Shown piece by piece: positions 32,029 to 32,455 of a stretch of 32,455 bases of DNA; within the stretch, counting starts at the first letter, position 1; the number at the start of each line of letters is the position of its first letter. The notes beneath the pieces were generated by a model, which saw only the letters and a list, made by a program, of their open reading frames with translations, ran no database searches and was not told where the DNA came from. The position numbers and the translations under genes were made by a program. This stretch comes from Lachnospiraceae bacterium (lineage in GTDB: Bacteria; Bacillota; Clostridia; Lachnospirales; Lachnospiraceae). The DNA lies in NCBI GenBank assembly GCA_021205565.1, contig JAJPXG010000069.1:1-32455 (forward strand), given 5' to 3'.

Positions 32029-32455
32029 ATGGCAAAGGTTGGAGTGTTCGGAGCGGGCGGCTGGGGAACAGCACTGGCTGTTCTTCTGGCACATAACGAG
32101 CACGAGGTGACACTCTGGTCCATTGTGGATGCAGAGGTGCAGATGCTGAATACATACAGAGAGCAGAAGGAAAAGCTGCCGGGCGTGAGGCTGCCTGAGA
32201 GCGTACGGGTGACCGGAGATCTTGAGGCCTCCGTGAAGGGGATGGATCTGGTGGTTTTGGCGGTTCCTTCCGTCTATATCCGTTCAACCGCGGCAAGTTG
32301 TAAGCCATTCGTGGAGTCTGGACAGATTCTGGTTAACGTGGCCAAGGGAATTGAGGAGGCCACCCTCATGCCGATGGCGGATGTGATTGAACAGGAAATT
32401 CCGCAGGCGGATGTGGCTGTTATGTCCGGCCCTACGCACGCGGAGGAGGTCGGTA
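32029..32455 (+). CDS. gpsA: Glycerol-3-phosphate dehydrogenase (NAD(P)+), N-terminal part
   Basis: Reduces dihydroxyacetone phosphate to glycerol 3-phosphate, the PlsY substrate. The window ends after 142 codons, so the gene is cut at its 3' end. The N-terminal Rossmann motif VGVFGAGGWGTALA (residues 4-17), the conserved LVVLAVPSVYIR, the segment ILVNVAKGIE and VMSGPTHAEEVG identify the family. The ATG at 32029 gives the standard start and has a TAAGG-type weak ribosome binding site. It lies 119 bases after plsY; that gap holds a short GCGGC/GCCGC hairpin (about 31934-31953) and a TATAAT-like box near 31960, so a separate promoter is possible. Confidence 0.96.
   Translation, partial: MAKVGVFGAGGWGTALAVLLAHNEHEVTLWSIVDAEVQMLNTYREQKEKLPGVRLPESVRVTGDLEASVKGMDLVVLAVPSVYIRSTAASCKPFVESGQILVNVAKGIEEATLMPMADVIEQEIPQADVAVMSGPTHAEEVG

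Noticed and set aside
1-32455. Mobile elements, CRISPR arrays, tRNA or rRNA genes, defence systems
   Set aside because: No transposase, integrase, spaced direct repeats, RNA-gene motifs or defence-family proteins were recognised on either strand.

Overview
This window reads as a chromosomal housekeeping segment from a Gram-positive Clostridia bacterium, most likely a member of the Lachnospiraceae. The reasons are the gene order plsX-acpP-rnc-smc-ftsY, then ylxM-ffh-rpsP-khpA-rimM-trmD, then rplS-lepB-rnhB-rbgA-yraN, and der-plsY-gpsA; the strong AGGAGG-type ribosome binding sites; sigma-A-like promoters; and a long-form PRPP synthetase. Base composition looks close to balanced by eye (not computed). 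I see no rRNA, tRNA, CRISPR array, insertion sequence or prophage.

Layout. 1-1591: the end of pgk and all of tpiA (lower glycolysis), separated by a 333-base gap packed with perfect inverted repeats. 1757-3160 (minus): a lone GH4 glycosidase with the CHEV motif of alpha-galacturonidases. 3439-5232: oligoendopeptidase F. 5415-12075: phospholipid and fatty-acid start-up (plsX, acpP), RNase III, SMC and the SRP receptor FtsY. 12078-14172: threonine ammonia-lyase and a YitT-type membrane protein. 14275-18815: YlxM, Ffh, S16, the KH protein KhpA, RimM and a TrmD that carries an extra C-terminal GNAT acetyltransferase domain. 18909-20947: nicotinate phosphoribosyltransferase and an unrecognised Gly/Arg/Ala/Pro-repeat protein, both sitting between trmD and rplS. 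21088-24700: L19, two type I signal peptidases, RNase HII, RbgA and YraN. 24869-28351: an OmpR-type response regulator and a large sensor kinase whose frame is cut by one in-frame TAG. 28452-29639 (minus): long PRPP synthetase. 29910-32455: Der, PlsY and the start of GpsA.

The genes fit together as a growth cluster: ribosomal proteins and ribosome maturation factors (S16, L19, RimM, RbgA, Der, RNase III), tRNA modification (TrmD), co-translational export (Ffh, FtsY, YlxM) with the peptidases that finish exported proteins (two LepB), chromosome organisation (SMC), and phospholipid synthesis (PlsX, ACP, PlsY, GpsA).

Points most worth a second look: the TrmD-GNAT fusion; the amber-interrupted kinase; the stem-loop cluster between pgk and tpiA; a structured leader with a GAAA tetraloop hairpin upstream of der, driven by a promoter whose -35 box abuts that of the divergent prs promoter; a ylxM promoter lying inside the loop of a terminator; and the repeat protein next to rplS. 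I found no clear defence system or other entirely new multi-gene system; the novelty is in domain fusion, an uncharacterised small protein and regulatory architecture. All motif and hairpin calls were made by eye.
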